A stretch of 64,000 bases of DNA, from contig CM062214.1 in NCBI GenBank assembly GCA_031216445.1, forward strand, positions 29,072,501 through 29,136,500, read 5' to 3'. The position numbers and the translations under genes are program-made. Position 1 is the stretch's first letter, and the number at the start of each line of letters is the position of its first letter. Below the pieces are notes generated by a model. That model saw nothing but the letters and a program-made list of their open reading frames with translations, did no database searches and had not been told where the DNA came from. This DNA is from Lateolabrax maculatus. Its lineage: Eukaryota; Chordata; Actinopteri; Acropomatiformes; Lateolabracidae. Shown here one piece after another: positions 12,483-24,869 of this stretch.

Positions 12483-14318
12483 GATTAATGTGGCCTAAAG
12501 GTAGCCTAAAGGTGGCCTGATGGTGGCCTGTAGGTGGCTTAAAAGTGGTCTAAAAGTGGTCTGAAGGTGGCCTGAAGGTGGCCTGAAGGTGGTCTAAAGG
12601 TGGCCTGAAGGTGGCCTGTAGGTGGCTTAAAAGTGGTCTAAAAGTGGTCTAAAGGTGGTCTGAAGGTGGCCTGAAGGTGGCCTGAAGGTGGTCTAAAAGT
12701 GGTCTGAAGGTGGCCTGAAGGTGGCCTGAAGGTGGCCTGAAGGTGGTCTAAAGGTGGTCTAAAGGTGGCCTGAAGGTGGCCTGTAGGTGGTCTGAAGGTG
12801 GTCTAAAGGTGGCGTGAAGGTGGTCTGAAGGTGGTCTAAAGGTGGTCTGAAGGTGGCCTGAAGGTGGCCTGAAGGTGGTCTAAAGGTGGCCTGAAGGTGG
12901 CCTGTAGGTGGCTTAAAAGTGGTCTAAAAGTGGTCTAAAGGTGGTCTGAAGGTGGCCTGAAGGTGGCCTGAAGGTGGTCTAAAAGTGGTCTGAAGGTGGC
13001 CTGAAGGTGGCCTGAAGGTGGCCTGAAGGTGGTCTAAAGGTGGTCTAAAGGTGGCCTGAAGGTGGCCTAAAGGTGGTCTAAAGGTGGCCTGAAGGTGGCC
13101 TAAAGGTGGCCTAAAGGTGGTCTAAAGGTGGTCTAAAGGTGGCGTGAAGGTGGTCTGAAGGTGGTCTAAAGGTGGCCTGAAGGTGGCCTGTAGGTGGCTT
13201 AAAAGTGGTCTAAAGGTGGTCTAAAGGTGGCCTGAAGGTGGCCTAAAGGTGGTCTAAAGGTGGCCTGAAGGTGGCCTAAAGGTGGCCTAAAGGTGGTCTA
13301 AAGGTGGCGTGAAGGTGGCCTGAAGGTGGCCTAAAGGTGGTCTAAAGGTGGCCTGAAGGTGGCCTAAAGGTGGCCTAAAGGTGGTCTAAAGGTGGCGTGA
13401 AGGTGGTCTGAAGGTGGCCTAAAGGTGGTCTAAAGGTGGCCTAAAGGTGGTCTAAAGGTGGCCTAAAGGTGGCCTAAAGGTGGCCTAAAGGTGGTCTAAA
13501 GGTGGCCTGAAGGTGGCCTAAAGGTGGCCTAAAGGTGGTCTAAAGGTGGCGTGAAGGTGGTCTGAAGGTGGCCTAAAGGTGGTCTAAAGGTGGCCTAAAG
13601 GTGGTCTAAAGGTGGCCTGAAGGTGGTCTAAAGGTGGCCTGTAGGTGGTCTGAAGGTTGTCTAAAGGTGGCCTGAAGGTGGTCTAAAGGTGGTCTGAAGG
13701 TGGCCTGAAGGTGGCCTGAAGGTGGTCTGAAGGTGGTCTAAAGGTGGCCTGAAGGTGGTCTAAAGGTGGCCTGTAGGTGGTCTGAAGGTGGTCTAAAGGT
13801 GGCCTGAAGGTGGTCTAAAGGTGGTCTGAAGGTGGCCTGAAGGTGGTCTGAAGGTGGTCTAAAGGTGGTCTAAAGGTGGTCTGAAGGTGGTCTAAAGGTG
13901 GCCTGAAGGTGGTCTAAAGGTGGTCTAAAGGTGGCCTGAAGGTGGTCTAAAGGTGGCCTGAAGGTGGCCTGTAGGTGGTCTGAAGGTGGTCTGAAGGTGG
14001 TCTAAAGGTGGTCTAAAGGTGGCCTGAAGGTGGTCTAAAGGTGGCCTGAAGGTGGCCTGAAGGTGGTCTAAAGGTGGCCTGAAGGTGGTCTAAAGGTGGT
14101 CTAAAGGTGGCCTGAAGGTGGTCTAAAGGTGGCCTGAAGGTGGCCTGTAGGTGGTCTGAAGGTGGTCTGAAGGTGGTCTAAAGGTGGTCTAAAGGTGGTC
14201 TGAAGGTGGTCTAAAGGTGGCCTGAAGGTGGCCTGTAGGTGGTCTGAAGGTGGTCTGAAGGTGGTCTAAAGGTGGCCTGTAGGTGGTCTGAAGGTGGTCT
14301 GAAGGTGGTCTGATGGTC
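12483..14318. repeat. 11-bp minisatellite, about 165 copies
   Basis: The units are GGTGGCCTGAA, GGTGGTCTAAA and recombinants of these two (GGTGGCCTAAA, GGTGGTCTGAA). Occasional variants are AAGTGG, GGCGTGAA and CTGTA. A large higher-order duplication is visible: the segment starting GCCTGTAGGTGGCTTAAAAG at 12614 recurs at 12900, an offset of 286 bp = 26 units, and stays nearly identical for at least 150 bp. No coding potential. Confidence 0.96.
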
Positions 14319-16540
14319 TGACGTGCATATTAAATACGAATATAAACCTGGAGATTCAGCAGGCCAATGCTCCCCTCCTGTGTGACACTGAATAAGTCTT
14401 GTAACTTTTCATTCAGACTTTAAATTAGTCTTCTGGCTCTTTGACGATCTTTGATGTCCAAGTGTCAAACAAGACGCAGTTTGGGAGGTTCGGAGGTGTG
14501 AGGAGCCCTGATTGTAGCAATTCAGAGGTAGTTAGACAGAAACTGTTATTTTCTTCTGCCTCATGGTGATTTTAAATGTAAGGCAGAACCAGAGAAACAT
14601 GGTGAACACTTACGCGTCCATACTCACTGAGCTCACTGAGCTCACTGAATGGTAAAACCACCGTGATCATCACAACCTTCCACACAAGGAAACACCCCCA
14701 CACTGACTCCAGGGCTTCCCTTTAACTATCAGTTCCTCCATCTTTAAATGTGTCTTTGTGTTTAAACAGTTACTTCTGTACTTTTACTATGGTTACCTAC
14801 AGATTAACTGTTGGGGGAAGAAGTCAGATCCTTTACTCAAGAAAACTACCAGTACAATCATTTCAAAATACTTTATTACAAGTAAAAGTGCAGAAGTATT
14901 ATCAGCTTAATGGAGTTTAACATACCCTGAGCTCTAATGTCAGTGTCCACATATATGATTTTAATAGAAACCTGCCATCCAATCAGAAACTCACATTTAA
15001 TAACATAGAAGCACCAAACCTGTTCATTTTATGTTTATTTTATTAACTTATAACCACAATGAAACCCTTCAACAGAAACAAGTGTATGCTGACTTTTTAA
15101 TGAGGGTGCTGTTATATTTATATAAACCTATAAACTGGATTATGGAAATAATAATTAAAATAATTGTTGTTGCAGCACTTTATTCCTTAGGCGTGGTATT
15201 CAGTTTCAAGACGTCTGGATAAATCCAGAAGCTGCCAGTTGAAACACTCCCTGTTGTTGTTTAGTGTCAGTACAAAGACACAATGATGCTGCAGCAAATA
15301 ATCAAGAAAAACAAGAATAAATAAACAGTTTTTCTTGCAGTCTCTGTTCCAGCTTTCCAGCCGTCTGTCCCAAACGCCTCTGGTGAAGTTTGGTGGACAG
15401 AACGTTTTTTTAACCACTTCAGGAATGTCGACGCTCAGCTCGTCAGATGGTCAAGTGGAGGCGTCGATGTTCCTCTTCACCATTTGTACAGAACAAGAAT
15501 GTAACAAAGTGTTCGGACCACCTCCAGTGTGAGGACACCGGTCCACCCTGGGCCCTGCAGACCTGAATCTGAGTCTGTGTTTGGGCTGTTCTCAGCTGCC
15601 GGTCCTGTGTCACCCACCCCCCCAGGAGCTCAGCTGGAGGCCTGAGAAGGAGTGGGGAATCAAACATCCGCCGATGAAGATAAACACTGAGCTGCTGTGA
15701 TCTCAGCTGAGGTCTGCTGATGTCCTGCAGGGCCGAGCAGCAGGGGGGACCAGAGTCATTCTGCAGGGACCAGACCAGACCGCACCGGACCTTGTCTCCT
15801 AGTGATCAGATTATTACATTGTTTTCCCAACTACGTAGAAGTGACGGATTATGTTAACGCACAACGTTTTAGAGTAAATGAAGTCAACTTTATTAATACA
15901 GTCCACCGTCACAAATCCCTAACCTGCCTCAAGGGGCTTCACAGTCTGCAGACTCCTCTCACCATTGAGACCTGGAAGGACAGACTACACAGACTCCAAA
16001 CACCATCCCAGTGTGCGTGAAGCAGTGAGACCAGAGGTACATGTATACATGTATGTATATGAAGGTATGAGCTCAGCTGCTGATCTGCAGTCACTCATGC
16101 TAACATCACAGGTCCTCTGCAGGCCTGTGGTTGGTCCGCTTTGTGGTGCTTTGCAGATTTAGATCATTAATACAAAATATAATCAACAAGATAAACCTTT
16201 GATTCCAGAGAAATTATATGAAGTCATTCAAATGAGCTCATTAAAGTGATGAACACGTAAGTGATCAAAAATTAGAATCCAATAATGTCAGATGTATTAC
16301 TCGGCATAGTGAGTACTTTTACTTTTGATGCTGAGTATTTTTACACAGTCCTGTCATTACTTTTACATATTTCTTCCATCGATGCTGATAAAACTACGCT
16401 GACTCACTAAGAAACTCAGAGGTGAACTGATGTTTAAAGTGTGAAGAGGAGGAGGAGGCTCCTCAGACCTGCAGGTTAAAGGTGACAGACCACACAGGGA
16501 GGCCACACACACACACATACACAGACTCCTGGTCTAAACG
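14319..16540. other. Gene-free stretch
   Basis: Mixed-composition DNA with only short frames and no recognisable product. The segment at about 15880-15960 (sequence around CTGCCTCAAGGGGCTTCACA) resembles the antisense of teleost LINE tails, but this is weak. No promoter or RNA gene was recognised. Confidence 0.45.
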
Positions 16541-17601
16541 ACGCCCTGAGGCTCTTACCCCCTTCTGATGAAGTGCTTTGAGAAACTGGTTCTCCAGCAC
16601 ATCAGGAACAACATCTCAGCGAGCCTGGACCCTCAGCAGTTTGCTTTCAGAACCAACTGATCCAGAGAGGATGCCGTCTCCACTGCCTCCACTCAGTCCT
16701 CACACACCTCAAGGATAAGACCACCTACTTCAGAGTGCTGTTTGTTGATTTCAGCTCAGCGTTCAGTACAATCTCCCCCATGAAACTGATAAAACGTAGC
16801 TCTCTGGGCTTCAGTACTACACTCTGTAACTGGATATTGGACTTCCTCACAAACAGACCCCAGACAGTCACAGCTCCTCCACTCCCCCCAGGGCTGTGTG
16901 CTGAGCAACTCCTGTTCACGCTGTTCACCCACGACTGCAATCCCCGTCAGGAAGACAACTCTGTTGTGAAGTTTGAGGACACCATCATCATCGCTCAGAA
17001 AACAACCTTCTGCTCAACATCAGCAATACCAAGGAGCTGATCACACTCCTGTCTACATCAGAGGAGCTGAAGTGAAGCAGGGGAACAGTTTGACGTTCCT
17101 GGGAATCTACATCACAGAGAACCTGTCGTGGTTCTCACATCTCACTCAGCGTGTGCACCCTGCTGCCGTCTGGCCACAGATACACAAAAATCTGCTGTCG
17201 CACCAGCAGACTACAGAGCAGATCAACTCTGCAAAACTGCTGGCAATCATGGACAATCCCTCTCACCCCCTCCACAAAACACTGGACAAGCTAAAGAGCA
17301 GCTTCAGCCACAGATTCATTCAACCCCGCTGCTCTAAGGAACGCTACAGGAAATCGTTCCTCCCAACTGCAATAAGACTCTACAACTCATCCACCTCTGT
17401 CAGAGTCACCACCACAGAACTGCACTAAATGTCTCCTTGCACTGTGTACCCTGTACAACACTCCGCTCCATATACTGGAACATTTAATTTTATTCTATTT
17501 TATTCTATTGTATTGTATTTTATTGTTGTATTGTATTTTATTGTATTTAAATATACCGGCTGCTATGATGACCTAATTTCCCTTCGGGGATGAATAAAGT
17601 A

Positions 17602-17637
<36 letters not shown>

Positions 17638-17638
17638 C
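16540..17638 (+). mobile_element. 5'-truncated LINE reverse-transcriptase remnant with TCTA tail
   Basis: The plus strand carries broken reverse-transcriptase sequence. About 16735-16860 reads VDFSSAFSTI followed by WILDFLTNRPQTV, the palm motif and following helix of jockey-superfamily (CR1/L2/Rex-like) non-LTR retrotransposons. About 17042-17120 reads HTPVYIRGAEVKQ and FLGIYITENLSW in another frame. Stops and frameshifts separate the blocks, and the 5' part with the endonuclease is missing. A 3' end with GGGGATGAATAAAGT runs directly into (TCTA)n. The copy is inactive and the family assignment is approximate. Confidence 0.8.
17603..17638. repeat. (TCTA)n microsatellite at LINE 3' end
   Basis: About nine tetranucleotide units immediately after the AATAAAGT of the LINE tail, consistent with a reverse-transcription-templated tail. 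Confidence 0.9.
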
Positions 17639-18639
17639 ATCCTCCGAAATAATAGAATGGGACAATATCTGCAGCTCATTGTACAACCCTGTGTACAACA
17701 TGAGACAGAGTTCATCAGAGCTGAAAATCAACACAAACACAACCACAGTCATCAGAAACCCACATTTGTTTAAGCTTTAACCTGTAATTTTGGATCAAAG
17801 CCAGACTTTTACCCCTTGCGTCTGAATCAGTGATGAATCTATTAGCATTATTTATATGATAGTAATATCATTATTTATTGACCGTTTCTGAGCTGAGAGG
17901 TTGTAAACAAAACCAAAATGACTGAGAGCTTCTGAACTTGTAAAGCACCAACACACCACAGCAAATTCCTTGCATGTGACAACCTACATGGCAATAAACC
18001 CGATTCTGGTTCTGATCAACCTGAAACATTGTTTTTGTACCTTAAACTGCCACAAAAGTGGAAAATGTTAATTTAGCTCCGAGTGTGACTTAGCGGTTAG
18101 CTGTGGATTTAAGTGGCACATTGTACTGGGAGCTCGTGAGTACTATAGTTTTACACAGAACCTGGTGGTGAGAAAGGTCTTCTGATGTTGAGACGTAATG
18201 ATGTGATGTCATGATGTCATGATGTTGTGATGTTGGGATGTTGTAATGTCATGATGTCGTGTTTTCTCCTGCACACACATCCTGAATTGTTTTGATGTCT
18301 ACTAGTAATAATACTACTAGCAGCACCGTTACTAGTAATAGTGGCAGTAACAGTAGTGGTGGAAGGAGGAGGTGTTACACTCGTGTTGAAATGAATTTGA
18401 CCACACACGCATATGAATATTAAAGAAACAAACCTGGAGCTGGAATTTCCTCCCCCACAGTGGTCTGAGTTCCCAAAGACACCAAACGCCTCACGTGACA
18501 AGAATGTGTTTTCCCCCAAAGCTGGAAATAGTACCCCCCCGCCATCATCATTCATCATTGTTTAATTTCTGCCACAAAACACTGCAGCATCCACTTACCC
18601 TCCATCCCTCTCTGGACCACACCACACTATATTTGTCTC

Positions 18640-19160
18640 TTTAATGAGGGAGGGGGCATTCCAGAGGCTTTCTGGGTAATCACAGTGTCTGGCACAAAAG
18701 GCATGTTGGTTGGGGGGTGGGGGGGGTCTCCTGGGCCTCAGTGCCAAACTCGGATTTACTTTCCTCCCATTTCAGAGGGCAACAACACGCTTCGAACCAG
18801 TTGGTGCATCAGATGTAGTTTACAACAAAAGAGCGACCATGAAAGCAGCAGTGGTGACGGGGTTATGGTCCCCGTAACGAGGCAGACTGTGGTGTCGGGT
18901 ACCGGCAGTGAAACGGGGCCCCGCTGCAGGCTCGGGTGTCCCGCGCTCCGATCACTAATTGTATTTGCCTTTTCTCTGTCTTCCCTCCATTAAGGGCGGT
19001 AATGAGGCGAGTTGTGAGCTGAGGAGTTCTGGGCTGATGACGGTCTGGAGGATTCTTAATAAACAGCTGTTGGTGCGGCATCGAGAGGAGTCCTGCTGAT
19101 CTGTGTGACAGCTGTGACCCGCTGCAGTTCGACCCAGCGCCGGCCCAGCACCGGCCCTGC
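18640..19160. promoter_or_regulatory. Non-repetitive E-box-containing stretch upstream of myod1 (candidate enhancer)
   Basis: About 500 bp of unique-looking DNA without ORF evidence, standing out between repeats. It contains two CAGCTG E-boxes, 19064-19069 and 19109-19114, exactly 45 bp apart, and several TAAT cores (about 18954, 19001, 19057). It lies about 7.4 kb upstream of the myod1 start codon. An enhancer role is inference; conservation could not be checked. Confidence 0.25.
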
Positions 19161-19524
19161 TCACTCGTCAGGTCAGACCTGAGAAATGAGACCTAAAACA
19201 GAGTTGAACCCAGCAGGGAAAGTTGTCCACTGAGGGTCTCTGAACAAAGGCAGCATCCAGCAAAATACAAGAACCTCCAGAAAAATGTTTGCTGTCAGTC
19301 AGTATTTCAGTCATGGAAATATTAAGAAGCAGAAGTTCTGAGCTTCGCCATCATGACGACCTTTAATTGGATGAACTCCGACCCCCCCTCGCAGACAAAA
19401 ATAACAAGACACAATAACAATATCTCACACACACACACACACACACAAACACTCGGTGTGTGTGCCATCTGCCATCTAAAGGTCACAGCTGATCTCTGTA
19501 TCTGAATAAACACAGACTGCTCAG

Positions 19525-19745
19525 ATTTCTATTATATCATATTATATTATATCGTATTATATCATATATTAGGTTATATCATATTATAGTATCTCATATT
19601 ATATTAGGTTATATTGTATTATATCATATCATGTTATATTGTTATATCGTATCATATTATATCATATCATGTTATGTTATATCGTATTATATCATATTAT
19701 ATCTTATTATATTATGCTGTATTATGTTATATAATTGTTATATTA
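19525..19745. repeat. AT-rich ATATC/ATATT degenerate repeat
   Basis: Irregular copies of TATATCATATTA and related words over about 220 bp. Low-complexity, no coding content. Confidence 0.8.
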
Positions 19746-19921
19746 GATTTCAGGTTTGTCATTAACGAAAGGTCATTAGTGGTGTGATGGAACAGATAGC
19801 TTCCACACAGGCTGTGTAACGCCTCCCACTTTATGAAACATCTTTTTAGGCTTCAAGTTGATTTTCCCTTTGCCTGTACTTACAATTATTGAGATCTGAG
19901 CGTTGCTGATATGCAGGTGTC

Positions 19922-20321
19922 TGACACGGTTCGGGTAAGGAAAGGACCCAATGGCAGACACAAGTTTCAAAAGGCTCAAAATAGGTCTATTCAAACAAAA
20001 GAAAACTTACAAAGTCTGCACAAAAAACGGGGAGCCAGGACATGACAAGAACAACAGGAACACATGAACATCATGAAAAACATGTCACACCAACGACAAC
20101 GACCAGCCAGAGAACAAAGCAAACCCAGGGACATATATGCACACATAACTAATCAGAAACAAGACACAGCTGGGGTGGGCAGGCAGGTAGCAGGAGAAGG
20201 AGGGAAACACAAGGGCTGTGCAAACGAGATCTAGACACAAAACAGGTGTGCAGGGAAGACAGGAAAACACAGGGAACATGAGGAACAACAAAAACAAAGG
20301 GATCACGGCTGGGCCGTGACA
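19922..20321 (-). mobile_element. 400-bp LTR-like element (candidate solo LTR)
   Basis: The segment begins TGACACGG and ends CCGTGACA, near-perfect inverted ends with the TG...CA dinucleotides typical of LTRs. The flanks are GTGTC on the left and GTGAC on the right, a 4-of-5 match to a 5-bp target duplication. Read on the minus strand it has a CATATAT box and T-rich words resembling a family very common in teleost genomes. No internal retroviral genes are present. An alternative is another dispersed repeat class with similar ends. Confidence 0.4.
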
Positions 20322-20459
20322 GTGACCCACAAAGGAATTTCTTACTAAACCAGAAGACAAAGCAAATCATTGAAATACTTATATCATAACCAAGATATAT
20401 TTAGCAGCAGCAACAATTACTGATTTAAATACAAATCTAGATAGGGAGTTGAAGTTGGT

Positions 20460-20640
20460 TGTAGATTGGATCAACGCAAAATAATTCAAGCCTTGGTTTT
20501 CTCAAAACCTGATTATTGTTCAGCAGTTTGGTCCAATACTTCATTAGGTAATATAATGGTCCAGAATAAAGCAGCATGTGACGCTCTTTCTTGTGGCGTG
20601 GGAACAATTCTAACTAAAATGCATGAATGTCTCTCTTGGT
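20460..20640 (+). pseudogene. LINE reverse-transcriptase C-terminal fragment
   Basis: The plus strand reads IIQALVFSKPDYCSAVWSN followed by QNKAACDALSCGVGT and ECLSWFEVK. This resembles the region after the polymerase domain of L2-like elements. It sits upstream of an endonuclease domain, the reverse of the normal order, so it comes from a separate truncated copy or a rearrangement. Confidence 0.6.
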
Positions 20641-20724
20641 TTGAAGTGAAAATTGATGACTATAAATCAAATTTAAACAGAAGAGGAGTTATTTATAAAA
20701 ACTTAATAAAAATTAAAACCACCA

Positions 20725-21750
20725 GTGCAGCAGTACAACAAAATAAGAGAATTGAATGTGGACTTAAACATTAGATCTCTGTCGTCTAAAGCTGTGTTAG
20801 TCAATGATTTAATATCTGACTATCATATGGATATATTTTGTCTGACTGAAACTTGGCTGTGTCAGGAAGAATATGTTAGTCTGAATGAGTCCACTCCTCC
20901 TAGTCATAGTAATACTCACATTCCTCGAGGCACTGGCCGAGGAGGTGGAGTTGCAGCCATCTTCGACTCTAGCTTATTAATCAACCCTAAACCTGAACTC
21001 AGTTTTAATTCATTCGAAATCCTTGTTCTTAGTCTTTCACACCCAACGTGGAAAACGTTACAGCCAATTCTATTTGTCATAGTGTACTGCGCTCCTGGTC
21101 CATATTCTGAATTTTTAACAAGTTCAGTCCTTAAAACAGATAAAGTCATTATTGTAGGTGATTTCAATATTCACGTGGACGTCGATAATGATAGCCTTAG
21201 TTCTGCGTTTATCTCACTATTAGATTCGATTGGTTTCTGTCAGAGTGTAAACAAACCCACTCATTGTTTTAACCATACCCTCGATCTTGTTCTGTCATAT
21301 GGAATCGAAATTGAAGATTTAAAAGTCTTCCCACAAAATTCTGTCTTATCAGACCATTATTTAATAACTTTTGAATTTATATTACTGGACTATAGGCCAT
21401 TAGGCAAACATTCCTTTAGTAGATGCCTGTCTGATAGTGCTGTAGCTAAATTTAAAGAAGTGATTCCATCGGCATTTAATTCAATATCATGTCTCAATGT
21501 AACGGAGGACTCCTGTGCTAACTTTAGTCCCTCCCAAATCGATCATCTGGTTGATAGTGCTGCAGGCTCGCTGCGAACGACTCTTGATTGTATCGCCCCT
21601 ATCAAAAAGAAAATAATAAAACAAAAGAGGTTAGCTCCATGGTATAACTCCTTAACCCACAAGTTAAAAGAAACATCGCGGAAATTAGAAAGGAAATGGC
21701 GTTCCACCAAACTGGAGGAAACTCATTTAGTTTGGCAAGATACAAGATAA
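20725..21750 (+). pseudogene. LINE apurinic-type endonuclease domain (L2/jockey-like), truncated
   Basis: An open frame of about 340 codons matching the N-terminal endonuclease of jockey-superfamily non-LTR retrotransposons. Visible signatures are NIRSLSSK, DIFCLTETWL (catalytic Glu), GRGGGVAAIF, VGDFNIHVD (catalytic Asp-Phe-Asn), THCFNHTLDLVLS and LSDHYLITFE (terminal Asp-His). It then reads LAPWYNSLTHKLK, the linker before the polymerase, and stops at 21750, so the polymerase is absent. The intact endonuclease frame suggests a fairly young copy. In the living element this domain nicks target DNA for primed reverse transcription. Confidence 0.85.
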
Positions 21751-21759
21751 CAAAGACTG

Positions 21760-23590
21760 TAGTGTCTACAGAGTCTAGAGAGACTGTTATCAGAGACCTA
21801 ATAAAGAAGGCAGAACATGTACTTGAAACAGTTTATTTCTACATGGTGGTATTTGTATTTTGACTTCTAATTCTTCACTCTTCTCCAGGTTACAGGGAAC
21901 CTCCTTACTGAAGCTCTAATTAGAGCCTCATTAGGATGCTGGAGGACTCTAATGGACTCTTCATGAGAAACAACATGCTGTTTTTCCTGTTTTAAAAATC
22001 AGAGTGACTTTAAAGTGACACCTATAGAAAGATTTCTGATGTTACCAGTGGAAAGGAATAAAGATTTGACTGTCCATCACTGGACCTCAGCGTCTCATAT
22101 TGATCTGGTTCTCTCATATAACTGAACTGTGGCTGTGGATCTGAGCTCAAACGCCCCGGATGAACTTGAGCAGCTGACCGGGAAACAGTTGATCCATGCG
22201 GCCTAAATGTATCCTCTGTTGACGGTTCAGGAGACGTATTTATTACTAAGACCGCTGAGTTTATTACCTGGGATTTACCTCTGCAGAGGGTGCGGACCCT
22301 CCTGGGTCAGTGTGCCGAGACTCTCCTGGATCAGAGCGTCCGGCCGGTGACATGGCGGAGCCCACAGGAAAGACGTTAAAGAGCAGCCTGCCACTGCTGT
22401 GGAGGAGGCTCTGTGCGGGGTGAGCAGTCTGCTGTGGGATGGAGCGTACCGGCTGCAGGCTCTGGTAGGACACTCAAGCATGCAGCATGGAGGTCTGATG
22501 ATTTTAACAAGAACATCACTGGTGGTGGAAATAAGACTATTTAATATTTAGTACTTTAAGTACTCCTCTACACTCCTCCTCATCACCTCAGAGTCCATCT
22601 TGTCCTTTCTCTTCCTCTACATCTGTCTGACAGCTTTAGTTCTTTTACAGATTACAGTTTCAATCCCCTTCCTGTCCAGTGAAAATCTTTCGTATTTCCA
22701 CATGTGTTGATGGTGAATTATTTGATGAACTGAAGGATGAAGAGTTCCTTTATGTGCTGAGAAAATTTTCGTCCTTCTCAAGCTCTGTTTCAAACCCTCT
22801 GGGATCAGCTGGAAAATGATCACCACAGAGATGAAAATAGGCTGTTTTTAGAGATACGTGGTTCTCACAGGATTTGATGATCCTACAGACCATGATGCAT
22901 TGCTGTACATTAATCTGCTTTACTTTTTAACAATAAATTGTATTTGATATGTTTTTAATGTAAAGTCTGACCGATGTATGTAGTGAAGTAGAAGTACAAA
23001 GTGTAATTGAAGAAAATACCTACAGAACTTGAGTAAAAGTGCTGCAGCCCACAGAGCTCCATTAGAAGAAAACTACGACTTCATTATTACTCTGTGGACT
23101 TTTCATTTGTAAATCAAGACAGTTTTATATTTGCAAAATGTTCCTTCTTCTTCTAAAACATCCCAAACTAAACTTTTTTCTAAAAACCTGTTGTCAGGTG
23201 TTACTAACATTACGGTATTTAAAATTGTAATCCTTCATATTTCCGTCCCGGTTGATCTGGCAACACCTGTGGTTACCATGGTAACAGTAACTGGTGGCCC
23301 TGTTTACAGGTTGCACACTCAGTCAGTAATCTGCAGCTCTTCATCCAACAGCTGACTCTACATTTCTCTGAAACGTTGTTGTTAGCACAAGTGACAAACA
23401 CATTGCATTTCCTGTGGTTGCTTCACAATAAAATCCACCCAGTGTTTGTCCAGTTGAAGTGTTTTAATGTGAAGCATCTGTTGATCTGCTGAATAATGTT
23501 GTGTAGGCGTTGGCAGTAAGCTGATCCAGCTTTGATACGGGTGCAAAGCAGTCAGATTAAAATACAAACGGTGACGCAGGTTTAAGGCAA
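21760..23590. other. Gene-free stretch
   Basis: No convincing coding sequence, RNA gene or large repeat on either strand. The composition is ordinary. Confidence 0.45.
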
Positions 23591-23949
23591 CTTGAATCCA
23601 GCGCAGAAATGGTGGACTCCGCCACTACCAATAAAAGCTGCTATATAGAGATATTTCTACAGAATGTAATTACACTTAATGGCTATTTATCTAAAAATCC
23701 ATTTATGGAGCGACGCCTGCAAGCTCGTTCAGACAGGCAACTCGAGCTGCACCTCTTCATTCACACGTGACCTGCCTCACACTCCACAACATCTACCAAA
23801 CACTCCCTCTTAATTTGGCGGTCTATTTAAACTGCGAAGTTTCCCATCTCGCCCTCTGCTTCGTTTACGTCGCTGCTCGCTGCTGCATCATCATCCTTGC
23901 TGCCGCTCTTTCAGCCCTACCTCCACCCCAGCATCCATCTGCACCTCTC

Positions 23950-24091
23950 TGCCTGTCTGTCTGTCTCTCTCTCTCTCTATCTGTCTTTCTCTCTGCCTGT
24001 CTGTCTGTCTCTCTCTCTCTCTATCTGTCTTTCTCTCTGCCTGTCTGTCTGTCTTTCTCTCTGTATCTGTCTCTCTCTCTCTCTCTGTTTA

Positions 24092-24128
<37 letters not shown>

Positions 24129-24145
24129 CTGTCAGTCTGTCAGAG
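23950..24145. repeat. CTGT/CTCT pyrimidine-rich repeat
   Basis: Repeating blocks of CTGTCTGTCTCTCTCTCTCT with CTGCC interruptions, period about 50 bp. Leu/Ser-rich frames here are artefacts. Confidence 0.9.
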
Positions 24146-24869
24146 ATCTTATTTTGGAAAGAAGCTCTTCATTTGTCCCAGTCCTGAGCAACAGGACGGG
24201 CGGTGGGTGGGGGGGTTAAACCCCTGGAGACCTGCCCCCGGCTCTGGACTAAAGCTGGTCAGGGTGTACACCCACACCCCCCCCCCCCTCCCCCAGCTCT
24301 GGAAAATTGGTGAGATTAATGCTGCGGCAGTGGGACGGCGGTGCTGATGGTATTTCCAGATGGCCAACGTCATCGTGGGCCGTGGCGTCGGCCTCTGGTC
24401 GCCGGCCGCCGGCCCTGGTTTATGAGTCGTGTAAAATGGTTTCAGGACTGAGACCCGGACCCAGTCAGCAGCAGTTTAGGACACCTTGTTATCCGACTCT
24501 CAAGTGGCGAGTACCTCAAGGAGACGACGCCTCCGAGTCCTTCGCTGCTTGCTGTCCAGGTCCCACCTCAGACTCCTCCAAATGCAGCATGGAGACGAGA
24601 GACTTTTATTGTTGGGTTTGGGGAGTTCCTCCTGAACCAGCAGCAGGAGGAACTGACCAGATGATCGATGATCGATGATCGATTCACATACGAGATCAGG
24701 AATGATTTTTACAGAGAGCTAAAGCTACTTTTCTTCTGTGAAAGATTCTCAAAATCAGATTCGCACCAAAGGCCCAGGGTGGCTTTGGGGGAAATGAGCT
24801 TGTTCATCTTCCCCAGAGTCATGATAGATGTTAGTGTCATCTCACTGCCTCGAGTACAGGGTGTGTCCG

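Noticed and set aside
24307..24678. 123-codon plus-strand frame with Trp/Arg-rich sequence
   Set aside because: No recognisable domain; moderately GC-rich DNA following a C-run, no splice or promoter support.
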